NCBI GenBank assembly: GCA_038106445.1
Contig: JAYODU010000003.1
Location: 248,001 to 312,000 of the forward strand
DNA: 64,000 nucleotides
From: Pseudemcibacter sp038106445
GTDB lineage: Bacteria > Pseudomonadota > Alphaproteobacteria > Sphingomonadales > Emcibacteraceae
Reading direction: 5' to 3'
Shown here: positions 18,221-27,271 of the stretch, piece after piece
Layout: each line of letters starts with the position of its first letter
Position numbering within the stretch: the stretch's first letter is position 1
The notes under the pieces: generated by a model
Told to the model about the DNA's origin: nothing
Databases searched by the model: none
Seen by the model: the letters and a program-made list of their open reading frames with translations, nothing else
Made by a program: the position numbers and the translations under genes

Positions 18221-19549
18221 ATGCGTAAGGTAATATTGGCACTTCAGCTACTGTTTCTGGCGTCCTGCGCGCAGGAAGAAGTATCGAAACAGCAGGCAGA
18301 TGGCCCCAAAAATGTGATCCTGATGATCGGGGACGGGATGGGCGAAGCAGAAATTGCCCTGACAAGAAACTATGAATTTGATAGTGGGCCCGGGCTATAT
18401 ATCGACACGCTTGAAAACAGTGCATCCGCGATTGTTATTTCGGTACGGGATGATAACCCCGATAAATTCTCATTTGTGGGTGATAGCGCCAGCGGTGCAA
18501 CGGTACTTGCGACAGGAAAACTTACGGCGGTGCGCCGTATTTCCACAGCGGCGGGAAGTGGCGACGCTATCCCGACAATAATTGAAGCAGCCAAGGCAAA
18601 GGGCTTTAATACAGGGCTTGTCACCACGGCAACCATCACCGACGCGTCCCCGGCTGCATTCGGTTCGCACGTGCAGAACCGGTATTGTATGAAGGCAGGG
18701 GATGCCCCCTGCCGCGAAGGCGAAAAACCGATTATAGATCAATATCTTGAGCTTGGTATTGATGTACTTCTCGGGGGCGGGCAGAACCTGCTGCCCGCGG
18801 CATATGATAATGGAACAGTTGAAGATTTTGCCACTACCCAGGGGTACAAAATTGTTAAAGACAGGCAAAGCTTGCTTAATAGTGACTTAAGCGCAAAAGA
18901 AGGCAATTTTTTGGGTGTTTTTGCATCACATCATCTTGAACGTGAATGGCAGGGCAAGGACGGAAAGTGGGCAGAGCTTCTGCCTGTTGATGAAAATGGG
19001 CTCGTCATTTTTCCGAAAGCCGAACGCTGCGAAGCAAACCCGGCGTTTGAGGGTATGCCGACACTTGAACAAATGACGGACAGGGCGCTTCGGGAACTTA
19101 GCGCAAAGCAGAACGATCAGGGTTTCTTTCTGATGATTGAAGGCGCTTCGATTGATAAAGCGGCCCATGATGCTGATCCATGCGGTTCAATGGGGGAAAT
19201 GCTGGCGTTTGACCGTACTATCAAAATGGTAATGGAATACGCAACACAAACACCGGGTACAGTTGTTATTGTAACAGCGGATCATGGTGGTGCGACCCAA
19301 AATATTCATCATCCTTATTATTATGGGGACCGCACTGCGGATGAGGTGCCGGGGCTATATAAATTGCTGCTTAGCAAAGGCGGGCACGAAATGGTGGCTT
19401 ATTATGGCGGGAACCGGGAACCGGATCAGCCGCATACGGGCATCAATGTACCGGTATTTTCCTACGGTTTGCCAGAAGACATGATGTTCAAAGGCACAAT
19501 AAGACAAACCGATATTCACGGTGTGATGGAAAATTATCTTTTTAATTAG
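18221..19549 (+). CDS. Alkaline phosphatase, lipoprotein form (second of a tandem pair)
   Basis: A 442-residue paralogue of the preceding gene with the same motif order: IGDGMG, GDSASGAT with the nucleophilic serine, MIEGASIDKAAH and VTADHGGAT. Unlike its neighbour it starts with a lipobox (LLFLASC), so it should be a membrane-anchored lipoprotein. The nucleophile motif has Asp before Ser (DSAS), as in PhoA, where the first copy has Glu (ESAS). The two products likely differ in location and perhaps in substrate. Confidence 0.91.
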   Translation: MRKVILALQLLFLASCAQEEVSKQQADGPKNVILMIGDGMGEAEIALTRNYEFDSGPGLYIDTLENSASAIVISVRDDNPDKFSFVGDSASGATVLATGKLTAVRRISTAAGSGDAIPTIIEAAKAKGFNTGLVTTATITDASPAAFGSHVQNRYCMKAGDAPCREGEKPIIDQYLELGIDVLLGGGQNLLPAAYDNGTVEDFATTQGYKIVKDRQSLLNSDLSAKEGNFLGVFASHHLEREWQGKDGKWAELLPVDENGLVIFPKAERCEANPAFEGMPTLEQMTDRALRELSAKQNDQGFFLMIEGASIDKAAHDADPCGSMGEMLAFDRTIKMVMEYATQTPGTVVIVTADHGGATQNIHHPYYYGDRTADEVPGLYKLLLSKGGHEMVAYYGGNREPDQPHTGINVPVFSYGLPEDMMFKGTIRQTDIHGVMENYLFN

Positions 19550-19552
19550 CGA

Positions 19553-19960
19553 TTATTCAATTTTCTTGGGACGGTGATTTTCATCAAGCGCAACATAGAT
19601 GAAATCGCCTTCCGTAACCTTTGTTTCCTACTCGGTTTCGCGGCTTAAAACAGTAACTTCAATATGAATGGTAAGTGATGTTGTTCCAACTTTCGTGATA
19701 TCAGTATAGACGCTCATCCAGTCGCCCACATTTATCGGTGCGTGGAATTTCATCGGCTCAATGGCGACTGTTGCGACCGGGCCGCCAACGCGGCGGATTG
19801 CTTCAACACCGCCGGCACTATCCATTTGTGATAAAATCCAGCCGCCAAATATATGACCGTTTGAATTGATATTGCTGTATTTTTTTATAGATGCCATATG
19901 AAAGTTAGCCATAAAATTGTCATCGTCACGGATCAAAATTTGAAGCAATACAATTTTCAT
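19553..19960 (-). pseudogene. YciA-like acyl-CoA thioesterase, interrupted by an in-frame stop
   Basis: The hotdog-fold thioesterase block NSNGHIFGGWILSQMDSAGG and MKFHAPINVGDW are intact. A TAG at 19628-19630 cuts the frame after SRETE, but it continues unshifted through ETKVTEGDFIYVALDENHRP to a TAA at 19553. KVTEG followed by F-x-V-A-x-DE is the normal C-terminal strand of this family, so the TAG replaces one sense codon. Truncation would remove the last beta-strand. The N-terminus before NSNGH is also longer than I expect. This is either a recent pseudogene or a base-call error. Confidence 0.75.
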
Positions 19961-20059
19961 TTGCTTTAATAGTTGTTCTATTTTCTCCTTCGGGGTATAG
20001 AATGGACTAAAGAATTTAACTTCATGGCGAATGAATTAAGCCGGAATCAGGTGGAAAAT

Positions 20060-20449
20060 ATGCTTGTTAATCTTATTAGACGAATTTTTGGCTGGTGGCA
20101 TGTCGGTACTATAGGAACTTTACTATTTACAAAATTCAAAGGGGTTAATGTTGGTGAGGACGTTTTGGGCAATAAATATTATGTCTCAAAAGATGGTAAA
20201 AAGCGTTGGGTAATTTTTGCTGGCGAAATAGAAGCAAGCTCAATTGCCCCGGAATGGCATGCCTGGTTACATAAAATTGTTGATAAAACACCACTAGAAA
20301 TGCCGCGTAACATAAAAAGCTGGGAAAAGGATCACTTACCTAACCAGACAGGAACCGTTAATGCTTATTCACCAAGTGGTGCACTGACAGAAGGCGGTAT
20401 CAGAAAAAGTACCACAGGTGACTATGAAGCATGGACCCCTGGAAACTAA
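20060..20449 (+). CDS. NADH:ubiquinone oxidoreductase accessory subunit NDUFA12
   Basis: This is the small complex I subunit shared by alphaproteobacteria and mitochondria. Diagnostic blocks are FGWWHVGTIGTLLFT, GNKYY and APEWHAWLHKIVD. The frame is open upstream, with candidate starts at 20024 and 20060; 20060 (MLVNLIRRIFGWWH) is preferred because family members begin just before this block and GTGGA lies upstream. That choice gives 129 residues. Its neighbours mlaD and DUF2155 are its usual companions in the class. Confidence 0.88.
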   Translation: MLVNLIRRIFGWWHVGTIGTLLFTKFKGVNVGEDVLGNKYYVSKDGKKRWVIFAGEIEASSIAPEWHAWLHKIVDKTPLEMPRNIKSWEKDHLPNQTGTVNAYSPSGALTEGGIRKSTTGDYEAWTPGN

Positions 20450-20469
20450 TAACTTGATTGGAGCCTTGA

Positions 20470-20913
20470 ATGAGAAATAATCTTGTTGAGACAATAATGG
20501 GGGCAGTAGTCCTTATTATAACAGGTGGGTTTCTGTATTTTGCATTCAGCAACGCAAATGTCGGTGGTGCAGGGGGCAATGTTTATTTTGCCCATTTTGA
20601 CAAGATTGACGGTCTTGCTGTCGGTGGTGAGGTCAAAATAAGCGGTATTAATGTAGGCACAATTATCAGCCAGTATCTTGATATTGATACCTATGAAGCT
20701 GTTGTGGAAATCAGCATTGATGAATCGATTAAACTTCCGGAAGACACATTTGCCAAGATAACGTCTGAAGGACTTCTCGGGGGAAATTATCTTGTTCTTG
20801 ATCCGGGCGGCAGTGATATCATGCTGGAAAGCGGCGATCAGATTATCGAAACCCAGGGTGCGGTGGATCTGCTTGGTCTGTTAAGCGCTTTTGCCAGTGG
20901 CAGTGACGAGTAA
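20470..20913 (+). CDS. mlaD: MlaD, MCE-domain lipid transport protein
   Basis: A 147-residue protein with one N-terminal transmembrane helix (TIMGAVVLIITGGFLYFAF) and an MCE domain (about residues 35-120: YFAHFDKIDGLAVGGEVKI, SEGLLGGNYLVLDPGG). MlaD is the periplasmic substrate-binding ring of the MlaFEDB transporter that keeps outer-membrane lipid asymmetry. The other mla genes are not in this window. It lies 20 bp after NDUFA12 and 5 bp before the DUF2155 gene. Confidence 0.9.
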   Translation: MRNNLVETIMGAVVLIITGGFLYFAFSNANVGGAGGNVYFAHFDKIDGLAVGGEVKISGINVGTIISQYLDIDTYEAVVEISIDESIKLPEDTFAKITSEGLLGGNYLVLDPGGSDIMLESGDQIIETQGAVDLLGLLSAFASGSDE

Positions 20914-20918
20914 ATATT

Positions 20919-21305
20919 ATGTTTCGCTGCCTTTCGGTTTTTATCACACTGTTTCTTTATATTGGATTTGCCACTGCGCAGGAAGTGCCGACAGTCACGC
21001 TGAGGGCCCTTAATAAAATTACTGCGAAGCTGGAAATACTCACCGTAAATCAGAATGAAATCGTAAAATTCGGAACACTTGAAATTACTATGCGGGCATG
21101 CCGTTCCAATCCGCCGGAAGAAACACCGGAATCAGTTGCTTTCCTTGAAATTGTTGATCTGGGCCAGACAGGCGAACCGACAAAAGTTTTTTCCGGCTGG
21201 ATGTTTGCGTCCAGTCCTGCTGTTTCCTCCCTTGAGCATGCAGTTTATGATGTCTGGGTTACTGACTGTAGTCTGATAAATTTTGATGCATCAAGCGATG
21301 TTTAA
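20919..21305 (+). CDS. DUF2155 exported protein
   Basis: 128 residues with a signal peptide (LSVFITLFLYIGFATA, then QEVP). The DUF2155 core is visible: LRALNKITAKLEIL, FGTLEITMRACRSNPPEETPE and FSGWMFASSPAVSSLEH, ending in VWVTDC. The function of the family is not known; its alphaproteobacterial homologues commonly sit next to NDUFA12, as here. Two or three cysteines could form a disulfide in the periplasm. Confidence 0.88.
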   Translation: MFRCLSVFITLFLYIGFATAQEVPTVTLRALNKITAKLEILTVNQNEIVKFGTLEITMRACRSNPPEETPESVAFLEIVDLGQTGEPTKVFSGWMFASSPAVSSLEHAVYDVWVTDCSLINFDASSDV

Positions 21306-21373
21306 GCAGTTTTGAGGCCAGATTGATCTGTTGTCTATAATTGTACGGGGAAAATTGATTTTTAAAACAGGGG

Positions 21374-21850
21374 TTAGTTTAAAAGAAAAAAAACATAAAG
21401 GAATAGTTCGCTAGACTTGACGGCGCGATTTTTATTGCGTTTGCCAATGGCAAGAGGAAGCAGGAGCACGGCTGACAGGAACATCGGGAAATTAACTGTT
21501 AGCAAAAAATTGACCAGTCCAAAGCCTGGAATATTTATACTGCCGGTGGGGATAGACAACATAAGCAAAAAGAATAACGCGATTTTAAGAACATTATTTT
21601 CTTTACTGATAGCCAGCAAAAAAATGCCGGTTAGGATAATGAATATCCAGAAATTATATGTCAGAAAGGCCAGTAAGGTTACACCTCTCCAGGCGATAGT
21701 GAAAGTCTGAACTTCTTTTTTAAATTGTAATAACTCGCAAATTTTGGGAACAGAGCGAGCGGTATCGCAACGATTAGTGATATAAATATAAGCGCCCTGA
21801 TCTCTTCTGGCATTCGTGGTAACCATCTTTCAAGCTGTTTAAATAGCGGT
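21374..21850 (-). pseudogene. Fragment of a polytopic membrane protein (O-antigen ligase-like), frameshifted
   Basis: Two overlapping minus-strand frames join into one hydrophobic protein: the upstream part reads WLPRMPEEIRALIFISL and on to FPKFASYYNLKK, the downstream part starts EVQTFTIAWRG and contains several membrane segments. The switch lies at an A6 run near 21720, so one base is gained or lost there. The frame then stops at 21374 without the rest of a polymerase/ligase. I therefore read it as a decayed N-terminal fragment. The family assignment is tentative and rests on hydrophobicity and general resemblance only. Confidence 0.45.
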
Positions 21851-21922
21851 ATACGGCAATAACATTATTGGATTTCATAATAGCGATCAATGTTTAAAGC
21901 TCTATGAAGATTAGTGAAGCTG

Positions 21923-22582
21923 TTATGAAGATCTGGTTTTTGCCCATTTCAGGATCGTTTCAGTCTCTTCATTTTCGCTTAAGGCGTAAAAATCGCTATT
22001 TTCGATCTCAAGGGCATTATTTAATTTTTTTTTGTAGTCTGCCCTGCTAATTTCAATGGCACCAAATTGGCTTAAATGATCTGTTACAAATTGTGTATCC
22101 AGCAGCACGTAGCCACCGGCATTTAACCGCGCGACAAGGTAAACCAATGCAACTTTACTGGCGTCAGTCACATTGTGAAACATGCTTTCACCACAAAATG
22201 CACCATTAATTGATACACCATAAAGTCCACCGACCAGCTTGCCCGTCTGCCAGCACTCAACGGAGTGGGCATACCCAAGTTCATGAAGTTCATTATAACG
22301 GGTAAGGATAAGATCATTAATCCATGTATTCTGTCGTTCCGGGTTATTTGTCGGTTCAGCACAATTCAGCATAACATCGCGAAACGCCGTATTAATACGC
22401 ACTTCAAAGGGTTGTGCGCGTATTTTTTGGGCAAGTTTTCTGGGTATGTGAAATTGATCAAGCGGGAAAATTCCCCGATTATCCGGATCCACCCAAAAGA
22501 CATCATCCGCATCCGCGCTTTCCGCCATGGGAAAAATCCCCTGCATATAAGCACTTAGAAGGAGTTCTTTTGAGATCTCCAT
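21923..22582 (-). CDS. aat: Leucyl/phenylalanyl-tRNA-protein transferase
   Basis: Aat adds Leu or Phe from aminoacyl-tRNA to proteins with N-terminal Lys or Arg, feeding the ClpS/ClpAP N-end rule pathway. 219 residues, normal length, with the blocks YMQGIFPMAE, LVGGLYGVSINGAFCGESMF and LDTQFVTDHLSQFGA. It is the last gene of the minus-strand run aroQ-accB-accC-aat, 8 bp after accC. Confidence 0.96.
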   Translation of the reverse strand: MEISKELLLSAYMQGIFPMAESADADDVFWVDPDNRGIFPLDQFHIPRKLAQKIRAQPFEVRINTAFRDVMLNCAEPTNNPERQNTWINDLILTRYNELHELGYAHSVECWQTGKLVGGLYGVSINGAFCGESMFHNVTDASKVALVYLVARLNAGGYVLLDTQFVTDHLSQFGAIEISRADYKKKLNNALEIENSDFYALSENEETETILKWAKTRSS

Positions 22583-22590
22583 CGGATTAA

Positions 22591-23940
22591 TTAATCAGCG
22601 ATAAGGCTGTCCAGATATTTTTCAAGCCAGTGGATGTTATAGTTCCCATTGATGAAATCTTCCTCATGGATCAGCTTCTGATGAAGCGGGATTGTTGTTT
22701 TAATACCATCAATCACATACTCTTCAAGGCTGCGACGAAGCCGCATCAGGCATTCATTTCGGGTTTTCCCATGCACGATGAGTTTCGCAATCATGCTGTC
22801 ATAATGCGGTGGAATATGGTAGCGGGCATAAAGTCCGCTATCAACCCGGACATCAAGTCCGCCGGGCGTATGGTAATCTTTTACCTGACCGGGGGATGGC
22901 ATAAATGTAAACGGATCTTCCGCATTAATCCGGCATTCAATGGCATGACCGGAGAATTTTATATCTTTTTGTTTATATTTAAGTGGAAGTCCGTCTGCAA
23001 CACGGATTTGTTCCTTTACCAGATCAATCCCGGTGATCATTTCGGTGACTGGATGCTCTACCTGCAGGCGGGTATTCATTTCAATGAAATAAAATTCACC
23101 GTTTTCATAAAGAAATTCTATGGTTCCGGCACCTCGGTATCCCAGTCTTTCAATAGCCTTGCGGCAGACTTCACCAATTTCATCACGCTGTTTTGAATTA
23201 AGGGCAGGGGATGGGCTCTCTTCAAGTATTTTCTGATGGCGACGTTGCAGTGAACAGTCACGTTCGCCCAAATGAACCACATTGCCGTGTGTATCTGCAA
23301 GGATCTGAATTTCAATGTGACGTGGTGTAGTCAGGAATTTTTCCAGATAAACCGTGCCATCACCAAAGGCGGCTTCGGCTTCGCGCTGCGCGGATGATAC
23401 GGCAAGTTCCAGTTCACTTTCATTATGGACGATCTTCATTCCCCGTCCACCGCCGCCTGATGCGGCCTTCACGATAACCGGATAGCCGATCCCCTTAGCA
23501 ATTTTTTTGGCTTCTTTAATGTCGCGTATTTCACCGTCTGATCCGGGAACAACAGGGATCCCGGCTTCCTTCACGGCTTCCTTGGCAGAAATTTTATCAC
23601 CCATAAGCTTGATATGTTCTGCGGTCGGGCCAATGAAAATAATGCCATGCTTGTCGATAATTTCAGCGAATTTCGCACTTTCTGAAAGAAAACCATATCC
23701 GGGATGGATTGCATCCGCGCCGGTAATTTCAGCGGCTGAAATAATAGCAGGGATGTTCAGATAACTTTTCGCGCTTGGTGGTGGGCCTATACAGACACTT
23801 TCATCCGCGAGACGCACATGCATGGCGTTTTCATCTGCTGTTGAATGAACAGCAACGGTTTTAATACCCATTTCGTGGCATGCCCGGTGAATACGAAGGG
23901 CGATTTCCCCCCTGTTTGCAATGAGAACTTTTTCAATCAT
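22591..23940 (-). CDS. accC: Acetyl-CoA carboxylase, biotin carboxylase subunit
   Basis: AccC carboxylates the biotin on AccB with ATP and bicarbonate in fatty acid synthesis. 449 residues with the biotin carboxylase N-domain (IANRGEIALRIHRACHEMG), the ATP-grasp glycine loop KAASGGGGRGMK, and the catalytic region FIEMNTRLQVEHPVTEMITG. It begins 11 bp after accB ends, so the two subunits are made together. Confidence 0.97.
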   Translation of the reverse strand: MIEKVLIANRGEIALRIHRACHEMGIKTVAVHSTADENAMHVRLADESVCIGPPPSAKSYLNIPAIISAAEITGADAIHPGYGFLSESAKFAEIIDKHGIIFIGPTAEHIKLMGDKISAKEAVKEAGIPVVPGSDGEIRDIKEAKKIAKGIGYPVIVKAASGGGGRGMKIVHNESELELAVSSAQREAEAAFGDGTVYLEKFLTTPRHIEIQILADTHGNVVHLGERDCSLQRRHQKILEESPSPALNSKQRDEIGEVCRKAIERLGYRGAGTIEFLYENGEFYFIEMNTRLQVEHPVTEMITGIDLVKEQIRVADGLPLKYKQKDIKFSGHAIECRINAEDPFTFMPSPGQVKDYHTPGGLDVRVDSGLYARYHIPPHYDSMIAKLIVHGKTRNECLMRLRRSLEEYVIDGIKTTIPLHQKLIHEEDFINGNYNIHWLEKYLDSLIAD

Positions 23941-23951
23941 TCCGCAGCCCG

Positions 23952-24419
23952 TTATTCAATGATGACCAACGGTTCGCCGTATTCAACCGGCTGGGCGTTT
24001 TCAACCAGTATCGCTTTTACAACACCACCTTTGGCGGCATGGATCTGGTTCATTACTTTCATGGCTTCAACGATCAGAATGGTTTGTCCTGCGCTTACCT
24101 TGTCGCCAACTTTAATAAAGTCATCGGCGGTCGGGTCCGGTGCTGTATATATGGTTCCAACCATCGGCGAAAAGATGGTGCCCGGATGGTCTTTTGGCTG
24201 AACCGGTGCTTCGGCAACCGACGCTTCGGGTGCAGCTAAGGGTGCTGATGCAGGGGCAGGTGCCGGTAACGGCGCACTTGCCACATGAACTGTTCCACCA
24301 CCACGGGATATTTTTATTTTCAGATCCCCGTCTTCCACTTCGATCGTAGAGAGATCGGTTTCGTTTAGCATTTCAGCGAGTTCACGTATTAATTTTGTGT
24401 CCACCTGCATTTTTGCCAT
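23952..24419 (-). CDS. accB: Acetyl-CoA carboxylase, biotin carboxyl carrier protein
   Basis: 155 residues: an N-terminal helix, an Ala/Pro-rich linker (about residues 45-75), and the biotinyl domain with the biotinylated lysine in VEAMKVMN. It carries the carboxyl group between AccC and the carboxyltransferase. It is placed between aroQ and accC on the same strand. Confidence 0.96.
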   Translation of the reverse strand: MAKMQVDTKLIRELAEMLNETDLSTIEVEDGDLKIKISRGGGTVHVASAPLPAPAPASAPLAAPEASVAEAPVQPKDHPGTIFSPMVGTIYTAPDPTADDFIKVGDKVSAGQTILIVEAMKVMNQIHAAKGGVVKAILVENAQPVEYGEPLVIIE

Positions 24420-24449
24420 GTGTTTATTCCTTTTAATAATTCCCGTTTA

Positions 24450-24887
24450 CTATTTAAGCATATTTTTGGCTGCATCAACAGCCATTAAATAACCGATTGC
24501 GCCAAATCCTGTGATCATTCCAACAGCTGCTGATGAGATATAGGAATGATGCCTGAATTGTTCGCGCTTGAATATATTTGATAAATGAACCTCGATTGTT
24601 GGTGTGCCTGCGGCCAGAAGCGCATCCATAATCGCGACTGATGTGTGGGTAAGGGCACCGGCGTTAATAATAATGGCGTCGTGCCCTTCGCGGGATTCCT
24701 GTATCCAGTTTACGATTTCGCCTTCATTGTTGCTTTGGCGGAAATCAATGGAAAGATCAAGCGATGCTGCTTTCTCTGTCATTTTATCCCTGATGTCGTC
24801 CAGAGTGTCTGCGCCGTATATTTCCGGTTCCCGTGTGCCCAGAAGATTAAGATTTGGGCCATTGATCACCAATATCGATTTTGTCAT
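24450..24887 (-). CDS. aroQ: Type II 3-dehydroquinate dehydratase
   Basis: AroQ removes water from 3-dehydroquinate in the shikimate pathway. 145 residues with the active-site blocks INGPNLNLLGTREPEIYG, RQSNNEGEIVNWI, IINAGALTHTSVA and EVHLSNIFKREQFRHHS. It starts the aroQ-accB-accC-aat operon and is divergent from thiS. Confidence 0.96.
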   Translation of the reverse strand: MTKSILVINGPNLNLLGTREPEIYGADTLDDIRDKMTEKAASLDLSIDFRQSNNEGEIVNWIQESREGHDAIIINAGALTHTSVAIMDALLAAGTPTIEVHLSNIFKREQFRHHSYISSAAVGMITGFGAIGYLMAVDAAKNMLK

Positions 24888-24988
24888 AATTCTCTACTGA
24901 CTTATTATCATTAGATATGTATATAATACCTTAAATGTGATTTGAAAACAGTCATTATGGAAATACAGAAAGAAATGGGCCAATATTC

Positions 24989-25192
24989 ATGATCAACGTG
25001 ACTATCAATGGTGATGCACACAGACTGGCAGAAGAGCTTAATCTGACGGATCTTCTTGCACAGTTTGACATTGAAAGTGATAAAGTCGCCATTGAACATA
25101 ATCTTGCGATTGTACCCAAAAGTACTTTTGCCCGGGTTATGATCGGTGATGGCGATACACTTGAAATTGTTCATTTTATCGGTGGTGGCTGA
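24989..25192 (+). CDS. thiS: ThiS, sulfur carrier for thiamine synthesis
   Basis: A 67-residue beta-grasp protein ending in Gly-Gly-Gly, whose C-terminus becomes a thiocarboxylate and donates sulfur to ThiG. MINVTINGDAHRL and the terminal EIVHFIGGG are typical. It lies 21 bp before thiG. No TPP riboswitch signature (no CTGAGA element) is apparent in the 100 bp upstream, and no other thi gene is nearby. Confidence 0.92.
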   Translation: MINVTINGDAHRLAEELNLTDLLAQFDIESDKVAIEHNLAIVPKSTFARVMIGDGDTLEIVHFIGGG

Positions 25193-25213
25193 CGAAACGG
25201 AATTGAAGGTAAT

Positions 25214-25984
25214 ATGAGTGATAAATTAATCGTTGCGGGAAAAGAATATAATTCCCGCCTGATTGTCGGTACGGGCAAATATAAGAATTTTGAAGAAACC
25301 AAGCATGCGGTTGAAGCATCAGGGGCAGAGATCGTCACCGTTGCGGTACGGCGTGTAAATATTTCAAAACCGGGTGAACCGATGCTCGTTGATTATCTTG
25401 ATCCCAAAAAATACACATACCTTCCCAATACGGCGGGTTGTTTTACGGGTGATGAAGCAGTGCGCACGCTTAGGCTTGCCCGTGAAGCGGGCGGTTTTAA
25501 TCTGGTGAAGCTTGAAGTGCTTGGGGATCAGAAAACGCTTTATCCAAATATGCCTGAAACGGTGGAAGCCGCCAAAACGCTTATTAAAGAAGGCTTCAAT
25601 GTCATGGTTTACTGCAACGATGATCCGATACAGGCAAAAATTCTTGAAGATATCGGCTGCTGTGCAATTATGCCGCTGGGATCATTAATCGGGTCCGGTC
25701 TTGGTATTCAAAACCCGGTGGGGGTTCGTATCATTGTGGAAAATGCAAATGTGCCCGTGCTGGTGGATGCGGGGGTTGGTACGGCATCCGAAGCCGCTCA
25801 GGCCATGGAGCTTGGTTGTGATGGGGTGTTGATGAACACGGCAATCGCCGAAGCGGGTAACCCAATCCTTATGGCACGTGCCATGAACCATGCGGTGCAG
25901 GCGGGCAGGGATGCTTACCTCGCGGGCAGAATGCCGAAGAAACGTTACGCCGATCCATCATCGCCGCTTGCAGGATTGATCTGA
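25214..25984 (+). CDS. thiG: Thiazole synthase
   Basis: ThiG makes the thiazole phosphate moiety of thiamine from deoxyxylulose phosphate, ThiS thiocarboxylate and dehydroglycine. 256 residues, normal length, with VGTGKYKNFEETKHAVEASG, the Schiff-base lysine in NLVKLEVLGD, and phosphate-binding GSGLGIQNPV and VDAGVGTASEAAQAMELG. Its end overlaps the convergent TPR gene by 27 bp. Confidence 0.96.
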   Translation: MSDKLIVAGKEYNSRLIVGTGKYKNFEETKHAVEASGAEIVTVAVRRVNISKPGEPMLVDYLDPKKYTYLPNTAGCFTGDEAVRTLRLAREAGGFNLVKLEVLGDQKTLYPNMPETVEAAKTLIKEGFNVMVYCNDDPIQAKILEDIGCCAIMPLGSLIGSGLGIQNPVGVRIIVENANVPVLVDAGVGTASEAAQAMELGCDGVLMNTAIAEAGNPILMARAMNHAVQAGRDAYLAGRMPKKRYADPSSPLAGLI

Positions 25985-27208
25985 GTTATAATGGCGGATT
26001 TGAAATAGTCTGTTATTGTGGGCTTCATAAAAATTATTTTCCAGATGATTATATTCAATTCTCATTTTATTTGCCAATACATCCACCAGTTTTCCGTTAA
26101 CCAATTTTGGCGCGAAAAGGTATTTATTAGCGACGTCAAGTGAAGGCTTGATAAAAATTTCATCTGAATAATCTATAATTTTTATGCTGTTTGGATTGCC
26201 TTTCGTATCAATATTAAATTCAACTAGAGCGCAGCCCGGCACTTTTTTATGTATGTCTTTTATCGATAGTTCCGGACTGGGCTGGTTTAAAAGTAAATTT
26301 TCATTGTCAGGATAAGTTGTATAACTCGCAGCGCGTATCGCTTCCTGACCAGATTTTAAATATTGTTTCTGAATTAGATAAATATGCGCAAGTTTAAGGT
26401 GAATGTTGAAAAGATTTTTTCTATTTTCATCAGTGTTTTCTAGATCATTACTTAGCAAGATATTATATTTCTCGATTGCTTCAGAATATTTCTTTTCGCT
26501 AAAATAAAAATTTCCTAGGTGTTGGGCAGTAAACATGACTATTTTGTGAGTAGGACCGTGGCTATTAATAATGATTTCAAAGGCATTCTGAAATAATGCT
26601 TCTGTGTTCTCCATATCCAAGGATTTATACCTATACTGCCCTAAACGATAGTATAATTCGGCCATATTTTCTGCGTCCAGTTCCAAATATTGAGCTATAT
26701 TGATTAATTTATTAGTGTAAGTAATATCAGATATATAGCCATAATGATTATTTTCAGTTTCAATAAATTGGAGATATTGATCAACATGACTTTTATTATA
26801 GGTAGTTTTCAATCTCTCAAGTAACTTAAAATATCTTTTGTATAAATCTATTGCGTCTTTCTCATATCTGTCATTATTTATTGCGCGCCTTTTTACTCTC
26901 CCACCTTTTTCATCATAAAGACTAGCCAGGTTATACATTGTGACAGCGTATTGAGATGAGCTTTTGCCGTAGATTTTCGGTGCCAAGTCGAATACTTTTT
27001 CCGCGACTTCGATGATCGGGTCAATTTCTTCTGAATTGGCATAAAGCTCATTGAATTCTGCATAAAGGCGATTAAATTGGGCCTTGTCCTCCGCTTCATC
27101 GGCAAAGGTTGATGGTGCAATAAGCAGACAGCAGATCATAAGGGTTTTTAAAGCTTGGTACCCCCTCTTATTTACGCACGACATAATTTGAAATAAATTA
27201 TTTTTCAA
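25958..27208 (-). CDS. Exported tetratricopeptide protein with a TonB-like C-terminal domain
   Basis: 416 residues. A hydrophobic segment (TLMICCLLIAPSTFA) marks export. The middle (about 45-320) consists of helical TPR-like repeats, for example AVTMYNLASLYDEKGG and HIYLIQKQYLKSGQEAIRAA. The end (about 330-400) resembles the TonB C-terminal fold: GCALVEFNIDTKGNPNSIKII then ANKYLFAPKLVNGK. The gene is richer in A/T than its neighbours. The role is unknown; the fold suggests a periplasmic scaffold that contacts another envelope protein. It overlaps thiG tail-to-tail. Confidence 0.65.
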   Translation of the reverse strand: MKNNLFQIMSCVNKRGYQALKTLMICCLLIAPSTFADEAEDKAQFNRLYAEFNELYANSEEIDPIIEVAEKVFDLAPKIYGKSSSQYAVTMYNLASLYDEKGGRVKRRAINNDRYEKDAIDLYKRYFKLLERLKTTYNKSHVDQYLQFIETENNHYGYISDITYTNKLINIAQYLELDAENMAELYYRLGQYRYKSLDMENTEALFQNAFEIIINSHGPTHKIVMFTAQHLGNFYFSEKKYSEAIEKYNILLSNDLENTDENRKNLFNIHLKLAHIYLIQKQYLKSGQEAIRAASYTTYPDNENLLLNQPSPELSIKDIHKKVPGCALVEFNIDTKGNPNSIKIIDYSDEIFIKPSLDVANKYLFAPKLVNGKLVDVLANKMRIEYNHLENNFYEAHNNRLFQIRHYNSDQSCKRR

Positions 27209-27271
27209 TATTGGCGTGTATTGATCTATTTACCCGGGGGGACTACACTCCAAGAAAAAAGGGAGAGGGCC

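Noticed and set aside
22630..23196. A 188-codon open frame antisense to accC
   Set aside because: The accC frame is fully conserved here and the antisense peptide has no protein-like pattern.
24888..24988. Possible TPP riboswitch before thiS
   Set aside because: The 100 bp interval shows no CTGAGA element or the usual long conserved core.
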